A stretch of 64,000 nucleotides of DNA from Deminuibacter soli (GTDB lineage: Bacteria > Bacteroidota > Bacteroidia > Chitinophagales > Chitinophagaceae), in NCBI RefSeq assembly GCF_003412455.1, contig NZ_QTJU01000002.1, positions 372,001-436,000 on the forward strand, read 5' to 3'. This document shows, in pieces, positions 48,577 to 56,755 of the stretch (positions are counted from its first letter, which is position 1; every line of letters starts with the position of its first letter). Both the position numbers and the translations under genes were made by a program. The notes under the pieces are model-generated. The model did not search any database. It saw only the letters and a list, made by a program, of their open reading frames with translations, and was not told the DNA's origin.

Positions 48577-51004
48577 ATGGTTTCTTCGGCATTACTGCCT
48601 TTGGTTTGGTATTGTTTGCGGGTGGCGGTATGGCCGGTTGTGTTTGCGCCGGCTTTGCCGGTAAAGGCTTGGCCGGTGTGCCGTTGGGCGAGGTGTTTTT
48701 ATCATTGTCCGAAGGCAGCTGGCTTTCAGGTGCTATGTCCTGCGGCTTGGCGTTGGGCACAATGTTTTCATCCCCGTAATCGGCAGAAGTGCCATTGCCC
48801 TGCTGGCCTTCGTCTGTAACATCGGTGGCATTGTTCTTCATCCAGTCTACCACAATGTCGTTGGTCATTACCTCTGGTTTTACAAAGGTTGATTTGGTAT
48901 CGATACCCAGTGATTTATCGCTGCAGGCTTTGCTGTAGAAATAAGCCCAGATAGGCAGTGCGAGTGATGAACCCTGACCCAGCGCGGTGCTGTTGAAACG
49001 GATAAAACGATCGTCGCAACCCGTCCATACACCTGCAATCAGCTGTGGTGTATAACCCATAAACCAGGCATCACTGTTATCATCCGTAGTACCGGTTTTA
49101 CCGGCAATTTCACCTTCTACATCGTAGCGCCATATTCTTTGGCCTGTACCAAAATTCATTACGCCCTGCATCATGGTGATGATGGAATATGCCGTAACAT
49201 CACTGATCACCTCGCGGCGTTGTGAAATATTGGTCTGCAGTAAATTACCGTTCTTGTCTTCAATGCGGGTAATGTACATGGGTTTTACATTAAAGCCACG
49301 GCCGGGGAACATGCTGTAGGCCTGCATCATTTCTGTTAAAGAAATCTCCGGTGTACCCAGTGCAATAGAAGGGTAGGGATCAATGTGCGCCTGCACATTA
49401 CATTCTTTCAGGAACTTGGCAAAACGCGCAGCACCATCATTACCTTTTGGTCCCAGCTGTTTGATAATATAGGCAGATGCACCATTGCGTGACTGTGCCA
49501 GGGCCTGCGCCATGGGCATGGTTTGACCGGATACGCTGGCCGTAGTGGCAGGCACCAGGCCATACTGGCCAAAGTTCTGCTGCTCATCCTGCACCATGGT
49601 ATTGGGCGTAAAACCATTGTCTTCAATAGCCAGTGAGTACAGCAGGGGTTTCATGGTAGAACCTACCTGGCGTTTGGTATTGATGTTTACGTGATCGTAC
49701 TTGAATGTTTTGAAATCAATACCGCCTACCCAGGCTTTTACATGACCGCTTAAGGGGTCCATTGCCATAAAACCGGCCTGTAACATCTGGCGGCAATAAC
49801 GCAGCGAATCATACGGCGTCATCACGGTATCGATAGAACGGTTATTGTTCCAGGCAAAGATTTTCATCGGTGTTTTTACCTTGAAAGCCTTGCGGATTTC
49901 AGCCTCATCTACCCCTTCCTTACGCGCGTTTTTCCAGCGGTCAGTTTGTTTCATGGCTGCTTCCAGCACATTTTCATGACCTTTCCAAACGCTGCCGTTT
50001 TTAATATTGTCCTGGGCAGCCAGTATTTTCTGCATATAGCTGAAATGTTTGGCTACTGCTTCTTCTGCATACTGCTGCATGCGCGGGTTAATGGTGGTGT
50101 ATATTTTTAAACCGTCACGGTACAGATCGTAATTATCGCCGTTAGATTTTTTGTGTTCCTTACACCATTTCTTCATTTCCTCGCCCAGCACCATCCTGAA
50201 GTAGGGGGCGTAGCCTGCTGTTTCATCCAGCTTGCGGTAATTGCTTAAATCAATGGGGCGTTTTTTTATACTGTCTGCCTGTGCAGGAGTAATATAACCG
50301 CTGCTGGCCATCCTGTCTATTACAGTGTTTCTTCTTTCCAGGGCCTTGCGCGGGTTAATGCGCGGGTTGTATAGTGAGGGAGCGTTTACCATGCCGATAA
50401 GCGTGGCTGCTTCTTCAATGTTTACACGGTCGGGCTCTTTCTGGAAAAAGGTTTTGGCTGCGTTGCGTATGCCAAATACGTTATCGCTGAAGGCTACCGT
50501 ATTCAGGTAAAGCGTGAGAATTTCGTCTTTGGTAAAATTGCGTTCCAGCTTAACGGCAATGATGCTTTCTTTCAGTTTCTGCAAACTGCGCAGGAAGATG
50601 TTTTTGGTGCCCCAGTTTTGTGTAAACAGGTTCTTTGCTGTTTGCATGGTAATGGTACTGGCACCACCGCGTGTACCCAGTGTGGCAATGGCCGACAGCA
50701 GGCGGTAGGTATCGATGCCGTTGTGATCGTAAAAACGTTTGTCTTCGGTAGACACAAGGGCGTTGACGATGTGTTTGCTTACATCTTTGTACTCAACATT
50801 CACACGGTCTTCCAGGTAATACTTTCCCATAAGGGTACCGTCTTCGGCATATACCTGGCTGGCTAGCGATGCTGTAGGGTTTTCAAGGTCAGAGATGGAA
50901 GGCATGGTACCCAGTGCACCCCAGTTAGCCAGGAGTATCAGCAGTATCAATGCGGCCAAACCGATAAAAAAAACGCGCCACAGTATTTTAATGGACTGTT
51001 TCAT
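48575..51004 (-). CDS. Class A penicillin-binding protein (PBP1A type)
   Basis: 809 aa. One membrane helix (about 8-30), then a GT51 transglycosylase domain (STEDKRFYDHNGID with catalytic Glu; GGASTITMQTAKNLF; KLERNFTKDEILTLYLN) and a transpeptidase domain with SxxK motif GSTMKPLLYS, SxN motif SRNGAS and KTG motif AGKTGTTDDNSDAWF. A Pro/Ala-rich, probably disordered tail (TPAKPLPAKPAQTQPAIPPP) ends the protein. It polymerises and cross-links peptidoglycan. A stable hairpin lies only 20 nt upstream of the ATG (51024-51056), see findings. Confidence 0.96.
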   Translation of the reverse strand: MKQSIKILWRVFFIGLAALILLILLANWGALGTMPSISDLENPTASLASQVYAEDGTLMGKYYLEDRVNVEYKDVSKHIVNALVSTEDKRFYDHNGIDTYRLLSAIATLGTRGGASTITMQTAKNLFTQNWGTKNIFLRSLQKLKESIIAVKLERNFTKDEILTLYLNTVAFSDNVFGIRNAAKTFFQKEPDRVNIEEAATLIGMVNAPSLYNPRINPRKALERRNTVIDRMASSGYITPAQADSIKKRPIDLSNYRKLDETAGYAPYFRMVLGEEMKKWCKEHKKSNGDNYDLYRDGLKIYTTINPRMQQYAEEAVAKHFSYMQKILAAQDNIKNGSVWKGHENVLEAAMKQTDRWKNARKEGVDEAEIRKAFKVKTPMKIFAWNNNRSIDTVMTPYDSLRYCRQMLQAGFMAMDPLSGHVKAWVGGIDFKTFKYDHVNINTKRQVGSTMKPLLYSLAIEDNGFTPNTMVQDEQQNFGQYGLVPATTASVSGQTMPMAQALAQSRNGASAYIIKQLGPKGNDGAARFAKFLKECNVQAHIDPYPSIALGTPEISLTEMMQAYSMFPGRGFNVKPMYITRIEDKNGNLLQTNISQRREVISDVTAYSIITMMQGVMNFGTGQRIWRYDVEGEIAGKTGTTDDNSDAWFMGYTPQLIAGVWTGCDDRFIRFNSTALGQGSSLALPIWAYFYSKACSDKSLGIDTKSTFVKPEVMTNDIVVDWMKNNATDVTDEGQQGNGTSADYGDENIVPNAKPQDIAPESQLPSDNDKNTSPNGTPAKPLPAKPAQTQPAIPPPANNTKPKAVMPKKP

Positions 51005-51023
51005 AAGATGATTTTCAGAAAAA

Positions 51024-51056
51024 TGCGCGGGGAAAGAAAATGGCTATCCCCGCGCA
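51024..51056 (-). terminator. Hairpin between sprE-like gene and PBP1A
   Basis: 10-bp perfect stem TGCGCGGGGA/TCCCCGCGCA followed by five T on the minus strand; it ends 20 nt before the PBP1A ATG, 75 bp after the sprE-like stop. Confidence 0.75.
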
Positions 51057-51130
51057 CGAATTTAGAACAAAGTAGGCAAGTTAGATGATGTAAGTGCCTG
51101 GCTGTTATACTTTAGTTTAATACCGTTTTG

Positions 51131-54100
51131 TTAAAATCGGCCAGGGAACACCTGCTGCAGCAATTCACGGTATCCGTCCATGTCTTTGCTTTGGTTCAGT
51201 TTTTCCAGGTTTTGCTGGCTTATGATGGCATAACTGTACTTTTTAACAGTTAACCATGGAATAATGCGTATCTGCGCCAGCGGTTTGGCCTTATCAATAT
51301 AATCCAGCGCCAGGAATGGTTTTTCAAATGGTCCCAGCAGCAGCAGGCTGTAGCGGTCATCGAGCCTGAGCAGGCCAACCGGAATTTTTTCGTTGCTGTA
51401 GGCGCCGCTGTTGTACCGGTTAAATGCATTGCGTGCCTCTGTCTGGTACACAGGGTCTACCTTATCGAGTATCAGCGCAGCATACTGCGGATCATCCGGG
51501 TTGTAGCTGAACAGGTTGTTGGTTACCACGTGCGAGGTATCTTTTCTCACGTCAATGCCAATACCCCTGTTGCTGATGTTGTTGCCGATGAGCAGGGAAT
51601 CCTTACCCAGGCTTTTGCGTTCTTTTGAATAGGTGCTGATGCTGGCAGAATCTACGATAATCGCATGCGGTGCATAGGCATCGAACTGTATGCCTTTGCC
51701 GTTGAGCTTAGCGCTGGCCAGCGAATCGGCCCTGCGGCGTGCAGCAAGTGCTGCTGCGTTGAGATCGGAACTGTCTGCAAGTATCGGGTGCGACATATCT
51801 TCTTCCTCACGTGTTACCTGCAGGTTGGTTAAATAACTTTCTATTTCCTTGCGGCGCTTCAGCACATCAATCATGATGGTAGCTTTTTCGGCCAGCGGGT
51901 TTTTAGGATATAATTTGGTGATATTGGTTAGCTTGCTGATAGCCGTTGAATCTTCCCGCTGTTTAATGTAATACACCGATTCAATGTACAGGAGCTGGGG
52001 CGACCAGTAGTTTTTACCATAGATGCTGTCGGCTTTTCTTTCTTCCTGTTCTGCGGTGGCAAACTGGCCTTCCAGGAACAGGTCGTATACGTGTTGGTAA
52101 GCCTGCGTAGCCGGGTTTTTCTCACTGCTTTCTGCCACTGCTTCGTGCTGCGACAATTGCCGTTTGTATTTGTTGTCCGGTATTTCCCTGTTCAATGCAT
52201 TGATGGCTGAATCGGCCTGCGCAATCCTGTCGGTATGTTTGTAACAATAGTACAGGCTGAACAGTGCGTCTTCTTTCATGGGGCAGTTGGGGTAGCGGCG
52301 CAGCAATTCAAGATAGGCATCAATGGCAGAGGGGTAATCCTGCAGCTGGTACTGGAAGGTTTGCCCGTTGCCGAACAGCGCTTTCATAATTTGCTGGTTG
52401 GATGCTTCCTGCTGTGCGGGTGTTAACGGGATATCCCCGTTGCCAGAGCTGGCCACCATGTTTTTCAATGCAGCAGAATCTTTGCCGGATGCGGCTTCCA
52501 GTTCGTTCTCTTTTACCTTGTTGGCGGCCACTTTATCCATGGCTGCCTTCCTGGCCCAGTTATCTACGTTGGGCCTGTTGCCCCATTTGCCTCTAAACTC
52601 CGTATAACCGCCCGATTTAAGTGCGTTGTTGTTAAAGTACCAGTCGCCTGTGCTGCTGCCGCCACCGCTGTTGCCGGCATTGCCGCCGCTGGCAGGGAAC
52701 ATATCGCCTGCGGCAGTCTGGTTATTGCGCAGCGCAGGGTTTACATAAGCAGAATCGGCGCTGCGCGCCTGTTTCTTTGCCAGCTCGCGCATGGCTTTTT
52801 TAATGAAGGCTTCCCGCTCTGCAGGCGGCATGGCTGCGAGGCGCAGCAGGCTGTCCTGCATGTTGATGGTTTGCACATTGGCTGCAATAATCTTCAATGA
52901 TGGCTTGCGCGCCTGCAGGCGTTCCAGCTCATCGGCATGCAGCAGGGAGCGTTCATCAACGCTATCATAATAGTTATGCGCATTGATGTATTTCTTGCGA
53001 TCGTAGCTTACATCACCCAGTAACAGGAAAGAAGCGCTTCGCTGAATAAGATTGTTGGTGCTGTTCTTTACGCTTTTCAGCAGGCACTCTTCGGCAAGAT
53101 CATTTTGTTTTAATTGCAGGGCCACCTTGGCTACCGCATAATAAATAATGTCCTGCTGAAAGGCGAACTTATCACGTTTGGCCAGCTTCAGCAGTTTGTT
53201 GAGTTTCTGCTGCAACAGCTCATCGCTTTCGCCGCCCTGCGCACGTATGCTGTTGAGCGTGGCATATACTTCCAGTATGGGATCGAGGGTGTGGCTGGCT
53301 GCACGGTCGTAATAATGTACAGCCAGACTATCATGTTTACCCAGCTGGTACAACTGGCCTATGAGAAATTCCCAGCGGGCTTTTTCCTGTACGGTAGCTG
53401 CATTGTCGAGCGCGCGTATTAAATGATAGGCAGCACTGTCGTACACGTGTTGTGTGTAATACCAGTAGGCCGTTGTTTCGTGCGTGGCGCCCTGCAGGCG
53501 TTTGGGAAAAAAGGGATCGTTGCGTAATATTTCGAGCACACCTGCGGCCTGCGTGGGTTTGTTCATTTCAATATAATCGCGCACCATCCACAGCAATGCT
53601 TCGTTACGGCTGGGGGAGTGGTTGATAAACTTGTGTACCAGGCTGCCGTTTTCGCGGGTGGCTACAGAGAATACGGTGTCCTGGTTGTAGTTGCTGCCAA
53701 TGGGCAGGTCGTAGCCATCATCTTTCGGGGCGAATGCGTAATTGATGTATTTGAACACGCGCAGGGACGAATCAAAATCCTTCCGGATAAAATACGCCTT
53801 GCCCATGATCATATACATATTATCCACCCAGTCTGTACGCAGATCGTGCAGTACAATGCCTGCCACACATTTATAAATAATGGTATCCAGTTCACGGCGC
53901 TCGGTAGAGGCTACATCAAGACTGTAATTGTAAAAGGGCAGCAGCTGCGTGTAATCGTCCCTGAAGTTCTGTTTGGCGCGGTCGATAATGCCGTTGAGGC
54001 GGTTATTGGCGTTGTAGAAATAGTTATAATGGGTAATGGTATTCTGGTAAAAATGGCGAAACGCCCTAAAATGGGTAGCGCCGGTTTTCTCGGAGGCAAA

Positions 54101-54223
54101 CATCCTTTTTTCGTACTTGGGAGGTTTGGTGAGGTCAACCGAAGAGCCGGGCTGCGCCTGTACACCGCAAACCAGCAGAAGGGAGGTACACAGGGCGAGC
54201 AGGTATTCAAAAGCAATTTTCAT
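51131..54223 (-). CDS. porW: SprE/PorW-like TPR protein of the type IX secretion system
   Basis: 1030 aa with a signal peptide (MKIAFEYLLALCTSLLLVCGVQAQ); no lipobox Cys at the usual place, unlike some PorW. Repeated helical TPR pairs fill the first ~420 residues. The central phrase GDWYFNNNALKSGGYTEFRGKWGNRPNVDNWARK (about 545-580) matches the 'WYFYN..EFRxxWGNRxxxDNWR' hallmark I know from SprE/PorW. More TPRs follow and a C-terminal part (YSLLLLGPFEKPFLALDYIDKAKPLAQIRIIPWL) of SPOR-like look. PorW supports the T9SS trans-envelope complex, which would export the sorting-domain proteins at 5-7 kb and 58-60 kb. The gene is 126 bp upstream of PBP1A on the same strand. Confidence 0.85.
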   Translation of the reverse strand: MKIAFEYLLALCTSLLLVCGVQAQPGSSVDLTKPPKYEKRMFASEKTGATHFRAFRHFYQNTITHYNYFYNANNRLNGIIDRAKQNFRDDYTQLLPFYNYSLDVASTERRELDTIIYKCVAGIVLHDLRTDWVDNMYMIMGKAYFIRKDFDSSLRVFKYINYAFAPKDDGYDLPIGSNYNQDTVFSVATRENGSLVHKFINHSPSRNEALLWMVRDYIEMNKPTQAAGVLEILRNDPFFPKRLQGATHETTAYWYYTQHVYDSAAYHLIRALDNAATVQEKARWEFLIGQLYQLGKHDSLAVHYYDRAASHTLDPILEVYATLNSIRAQGGESDELLQQKLNKLLKLAKRDKFAFQQDIIYYAVAKVALQLKQNDLAEECLLKSVKNSTNNLIQRSASFLLLGDVSYDRKKYINAHNYYDSVDERSLLHADELERLQARKPSLKIIAANVQTINMQDSLLRLAAMPPAEREAFIKKAMRELAKKQARSADSAYVNPALRNNQTAAGDMFPASGGNAGNSGGGSSTGDWYFNNNALKSGGYTEFRGKWGNRPNVDNWARKAAMDKVAANKVKENELEAASGKDSAALKNMVASSGNGDIPLTPAQQEASNQQIMKALFGNGQTFQYQLQDYPSAIDAYLELLRRYPNCPMKEDALFSLYYCYKHTDRIAQADSAINALNREIPDNKYKRQLSQHEAVAESSEKNPATQAYQHVYDLFLEGQFATAEQEERKADSIYGKNYWSPQLLYIESVYYIKQREDSTAISKLTNITKLYPKNPLAEKATIMIDVLKRRKEIESYLTNLQVTREEEDMSHPILADSSDLNAAALAARRRADSLASAKLNGKGIQFDAYAPHAIIVDSASISTYSKERKSLGKDSLLIGNNISNRGIGIDVRKDTSHVVTNNLFSYNPDDPQYAALILDKVDPVYQTEARNAFNRYNSGAYSNEKIPVGLLRLDDRYSLLLLGPFEKPFLALDYIDKAKPLAQIRIIPWLTVKKYSYAIISQQNLEKLNQSKDMDGYRELLQQVFPGRF

Positions 54224-54425
54224 GCAGTGCGTTCTTGTTTAGTGTTTTCGGGGTTCCGGACGCAATATTTACGGCGAAAAATAGACAACCTTGCGCACAA
54301 AACGATGAAAACTTCAGTAATAACAGAAAAAGACGCAAATTAGTATTTTAAAATTACAGAATAATTTTGGCCGGGGGAGCTTCCATTTAGGGAAACCATT
54401 ACCTTTAGAGCGCATATTGACAGGC

Positions 54426-54821
54426 ATGGCCAAACTAGAAGCACATACCACGCTGAAGCGGTTACGCAACCGCTACCGACTGGTGGTAATGAACGACGAT
54501 ACGTACGAAGAAGTGGTTACTTTTAAACTTTCCCGCATGAGCGTGTACATTGGCTTAAGTGTGGTATTTGTTTTGCTTACAGGTTTGACTGTTGCATTAC
54601 TGGTACTTACGCCGCTGAAGTACTATATCCCGGGTTATGGCAGCCGTCATGACCGGAGTGAGCTGCAGGCGCTGAAAATCAGGACTGATTCGCTGGAGCA
54701 ATCCATACTATATAAAGACAAGTACCTGGATAATATCCGTAAAGTGTTGTCAGGCAATACCGACGTACCCCGTGATACCTCAGCCATTAAAGTACCTAAA
54801 GCTGAGTTGTCAGATGATTAA
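54426..54821 (+). CDS. Hypothetical inner-membrane protein with coiled coil
   Basis: 131 aa from ATG 54426. A basic N-terminus (LEAHTTLKRLRNRYRLVVMNDDTYEEVVTFKLSR) precedes one membrane helix (about 42-64) and a periplasmic helical stretch (SRHDRSELQALKIRTDSLEQSILYKDKYLDNIRKVL). This is the layout of the N-terminal part of Bacteroidota M23 (LytM) endopeptidases, without the peptidase domain. In this context, next to bactofilin, a scaffold or partner role in cell-wall work is plausible but inferred. Its stop overlaps a possible bactofilin start. Confidence 0.75.
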   Translation: MAKLEAHTTLKRLRNRYRLVVMNDDTYEEVVTFKLSRMSVYIGLSVVFVLLTGLTVALLVLTPLKYYIPGYGSRHDRSELQALKIRTDSLEQSILYKDKYLDNIRKVLSGNTDVPRDTSAIKVPKAELSDD

Positions 54822-54834
54822 ATCCAATAAGTAT

Positions 54835-55257
54835 ATGCTAAACCCAAAATCAAAAACGGAAGACACTGGCTTGCAGTCGGGCAAGACCAGCATGATCGGT
54901 ACAGGTACGGTTATTCAGGGCGAAATAGTAAGCCAGTCTGATATCCGCATCGATGGCAAGCTGATCGGCAATGTAAAATGTTCCTCTAAAGTAGTGGTGG
55001 GTGCCCAGGGAGAAATTGAAGGTAACATTGTAGCCCAGCAATGCGACATTACAGGTAAGGTTACCGGTAACATTAATGTAAAAGACATTTTGAACCTGCG
55101 CAGTAACGCCCTGATAAAAGGAGATATAGTTGCCGGTAAAATTTCAATGGAGCCAACCGTACAGTTTAACGGCAAATGCAGCATGCAGGCAGGTACCGTA
55201 TCGCAGGTAGTTGAAATGCTGGCCGAAAAAGATGAAAGAAAAGCAGCCGCAGAATAA
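54835..55257 (+). CDS. Bactofilin
   Basis: 140 aa from ATG 54835 (MLNPKSKTE), with ATG 54814 (overlapping the preceding stop) as alternative. The core (about 20-125) is a beta-helix of short repeats: IGTGTVIQGEIVSQSDIRIDGKLIGNVKCSSKVVVGAQGEIEGNIVAQQCDITGKVTGNINV, the bactofilin pattern (DUF583). Bactofilins polymerise into cytoskeletal filaments that place cell-wall enzymes. It overlaps the start of the AtpZ-like gene by 26 bp. Confidence 0.93.
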   Translation: MLNPKSKTEDTGLQSGKTSMIGTGTVIQGEIVSQSDIRIDGKLIGNVKCSSKVVVGAQGEIEGNIVAQQCDITGKVTGNINVKDILNLRSNALIKGDIVAGKISMEPTVQFNGKCSMQAGTVSQVVEMLAEKDERKAAAE

Positions 55258-55447
55258 CAACCGGTTATTACTACAGTACGCCGGGTTCGCCTTCCAGATT
55301 ATGGTAGGGCTGGCGCTCGGTGTTTACGCAGGTCACCAATTTGACAAATGGCTGAAAACCGGTTTCCCGTTACTGGTATGGATACTGCCTTTGATGGTAA
55401 TTATTGCTTTGATTGTAAAAGCAGTCAAAGACACCAATAAAAAATAA
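55232..55447 (+). CDS. AtpZ/AtpI-family small membrane protein
   Basis: 71 aa from ATG 55232, which overlaps the bactofilin gene. Two membrane helices (LLLQYAGFAFQIMVGLALGVYAG and PLLVWILPLMVIIALIVKAV) enclose GHQFDKWLKTGFP, the family's loop. AtpZ-like proteins accompany F-type ATP synthases (putative Mg2+/Ca2+ or assembly function). In Bacteroidota it normally heads the atp operon; here atpB does not follow. Confidence 0.85.
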   Translation: MKEKQPQNNNRLLLQYAGFAFQIMVGLALGVYAGHQFDKWLKTGFPLLVWILPLMVIIALIVKAVKDTNKK

Positions 55448-55513
55448 GCATCGTGAATCATACGTGTAAAGCAAACTGTACGCAGTACCTTTGCGCCCCA
55501 TGATTCGCGATGC
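55448..55513. repeat. 14-bp inverted repeat enclosing a promoter
   Basis: GCATCGTGAATCAT (55448-55461) and ATGATTCGCGATGC (55500-55513) are inverted repeats with one mismatch; the -7 element TACCTTTG (55486-55493) lies between them. Confidence 0.6.
55486..55493 (+). promoter_or_regulatory. -7 element before the AtpI-like gene
   Basis: TACCTTTG; start of transcription would be near 55498, 43 nt before the ATG. Confidence 0.55.
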
Positions 55514-55540
55514 TTTGTTAACGATTCATGCCAAAAAATA

Positions 55541-55948
55541 ATGAAGAAATCAACTTTCCTGAACAGCTATTTACCCGTACTGAGCATTTTTATAGTTGCC
55601 ACCATCATCTGCATTGCAGGTGCATCGTGGTTTAAAAGCATTGGTGCCAGCCCGGTGGTGATAGAAGTGATCAATGCCCTGCTGTTTGGCCTGGCGCTTA
55701 TTGCAGCCGCCATGCACCTGCAGGCCATTAAAAGTAAAAACCCCAGTGCATTGGTACGCAGCGTAATGGGCGCTACCATTATGAAGCTGTTTGTGCTTAC
55801 TTCTGCGGTGATGTTCTATGTGTCGTATAAAGGTGTAAACAATAGTAAAGACGCGATTATTTCAGGTATGATCCTGTACCTGACTTACACGATATTTGAA
55901 GTCGCGGGTGCGTTTAAGGTGAACAAATTAAATCATGGGGGCCGCTGA
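55541..55948 (+). CDS. Four-helix membrane protein, AtpI-like
   Basis: 135 aa with four predicted membrane helices (about 10-28, 38-58, 72-95, 105-122). It follows the AtpZ-like gene by 93 bp, the place usually held by the AtpI-like/'hypothetical' gene of Bacteroidota atp operons. Identification rests on layout and position, not on a motif. The stop lies inside the next gene (14-bp overlap). Confidence 0.65.
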   Translation: MKKSTFLNSYLPVLSIFIVATIICIAGASWFKSIGASPVVIEVINALLFGLALIAAAMHLQAIKSKNPSALVRSVMGATIMKLFVLTSAVMFYVSYKGVNNSKDAIISGMILYLTYTIFEVAGAFKVNKLNHGGR

Positions 55949-56585
55949 ACATCCGATGCAGGCGCTGGCAGCTTTTTTGCCAGAAGGTAGTTTTGATAAA
56001 GTAATCCGGTACATTCACCGTTACAAGGTGCACCTTACTGTTACGCGCGCACGCAAAACCGTGCTGGGCGATTACAGGCACGCCACTGTTGCGCAAAACC
56101 ATCGCATCAGTATCAACGGTAATCTCAACAAATACGAATTTCTCATTACACTGTTACATGAGCTGGCCCACCTGCTTACGTTTGAGCAGTACGGCAACCG
56201 CGTAGAGCCGCATGGCCGCGAATGGAAACAGTGTTACAGCCTGCTGCTGGTTGATTTTGTGCAGCAGCATATTTTCCCGCCCGATATTGCCAAAGCTTTA
56301 CACCAGTCTATTCTCAACCCGTCTGCCACCGCCAACGGCGAAACCGAACTGCTGCTGGTGCTGCGCAAATACAATGTATCCCGCAAACCAGGTTTTAAAC
56401 CTTTGGAAGAGTTACCCACCGGCGCCTACTTTGAAACCGAAAAGGGCCGTGTTTTCAGAAAAGGCAACAAACGGCGCAAACGCTATGAATGTATGGAGGT
56501 AACCACCGGTCATCTCTACAGCTTCAGCCCTATCTCTGAAGTGAAGGAAGTTGCGCCGCCGGGGGGAGCGGGTTGGAAGGTTTGA
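55935..56585 (+). CDS. SprT-like zinc metalloprotease-fold protein
   Basis: 216 aa. The zincin motif LLHELAHLLTFEQYG (HExxH) at about residues 75-90 is followed by RVEPHGREWKQCYSLLL with the third ligand His, as in SprT/Spartan-type domains. VTRARKTVLGDYR.. and the strand HRISINGNLNKYEF precede it. The C-terminal part has a basic RKGNKRRKRYEC stretch but no Cys4 zinc ribbon of true SprT. Function in bacteria is not established; DNA-protein crosslink repair is only known for eukaryotic Spartan. Confidence 0.88.
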   Translation: MGAAEHPMQALAAFLPEGSFDKVIRYIHRYKVHLTVTRARKTVLGDYRHATVAQNHRISINGNLNKYEFLITLLHELAHLLTFEQYGNRVEPHGREWKQCYSLLLVDFVQQHIFPPDIAKALHQSILNPSATANGETELLLVLRKYNVSRKPGFKPLEELPTGAYFETEKGRVFRKGNKRRKRYECMEVTTGHLYSFSPISEVKEVAPPGGAGWKV

Positions 56586-56640
56586 AGTTTAAAGTTTGAA
56601 AGTTTAAAGGTTTAATAGTTCAATTGTTCAAAGTTCAATT
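56582..56640. repeat. TTTAAAG/TTTGAAAG micro-repeat tract
   Basis: Tract of TTTAAAGTTTGAAAG units turning into TTCAATTGTTCAAAG, right after the SprT-like stop; same type as the tandem 15-mer at 8801-8830. Confidence 0.5.
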
Positions 56641-56708
56641 GTTTCATAGATTATGCCAGTTGAGCAATTGAATCATCGAACCATAAAGCCATCCAACCAT
56701 ATAGCCAT

Positions 56709-56743
56709 AAAAAAGCCTCCCGGGAAACCCGGGAGGCTTTTTT
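56709..56743. terminator. Bidirectional terminator
   Basis: Perfect 16-bp stem AAAAAAGCCTCCCGGG/CCCGGGAGGCTTTTTT with loop AAA, between convergent genes. Confidence 0.95.
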
Positions 56744-56755
56744 ATATGCGTTAGC

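Noticed and set aside
53618-54343. A 241-codon plus-strand ORF
   Set aside because: It is opposite the SprE/PorW gene and has no recognisable domain.
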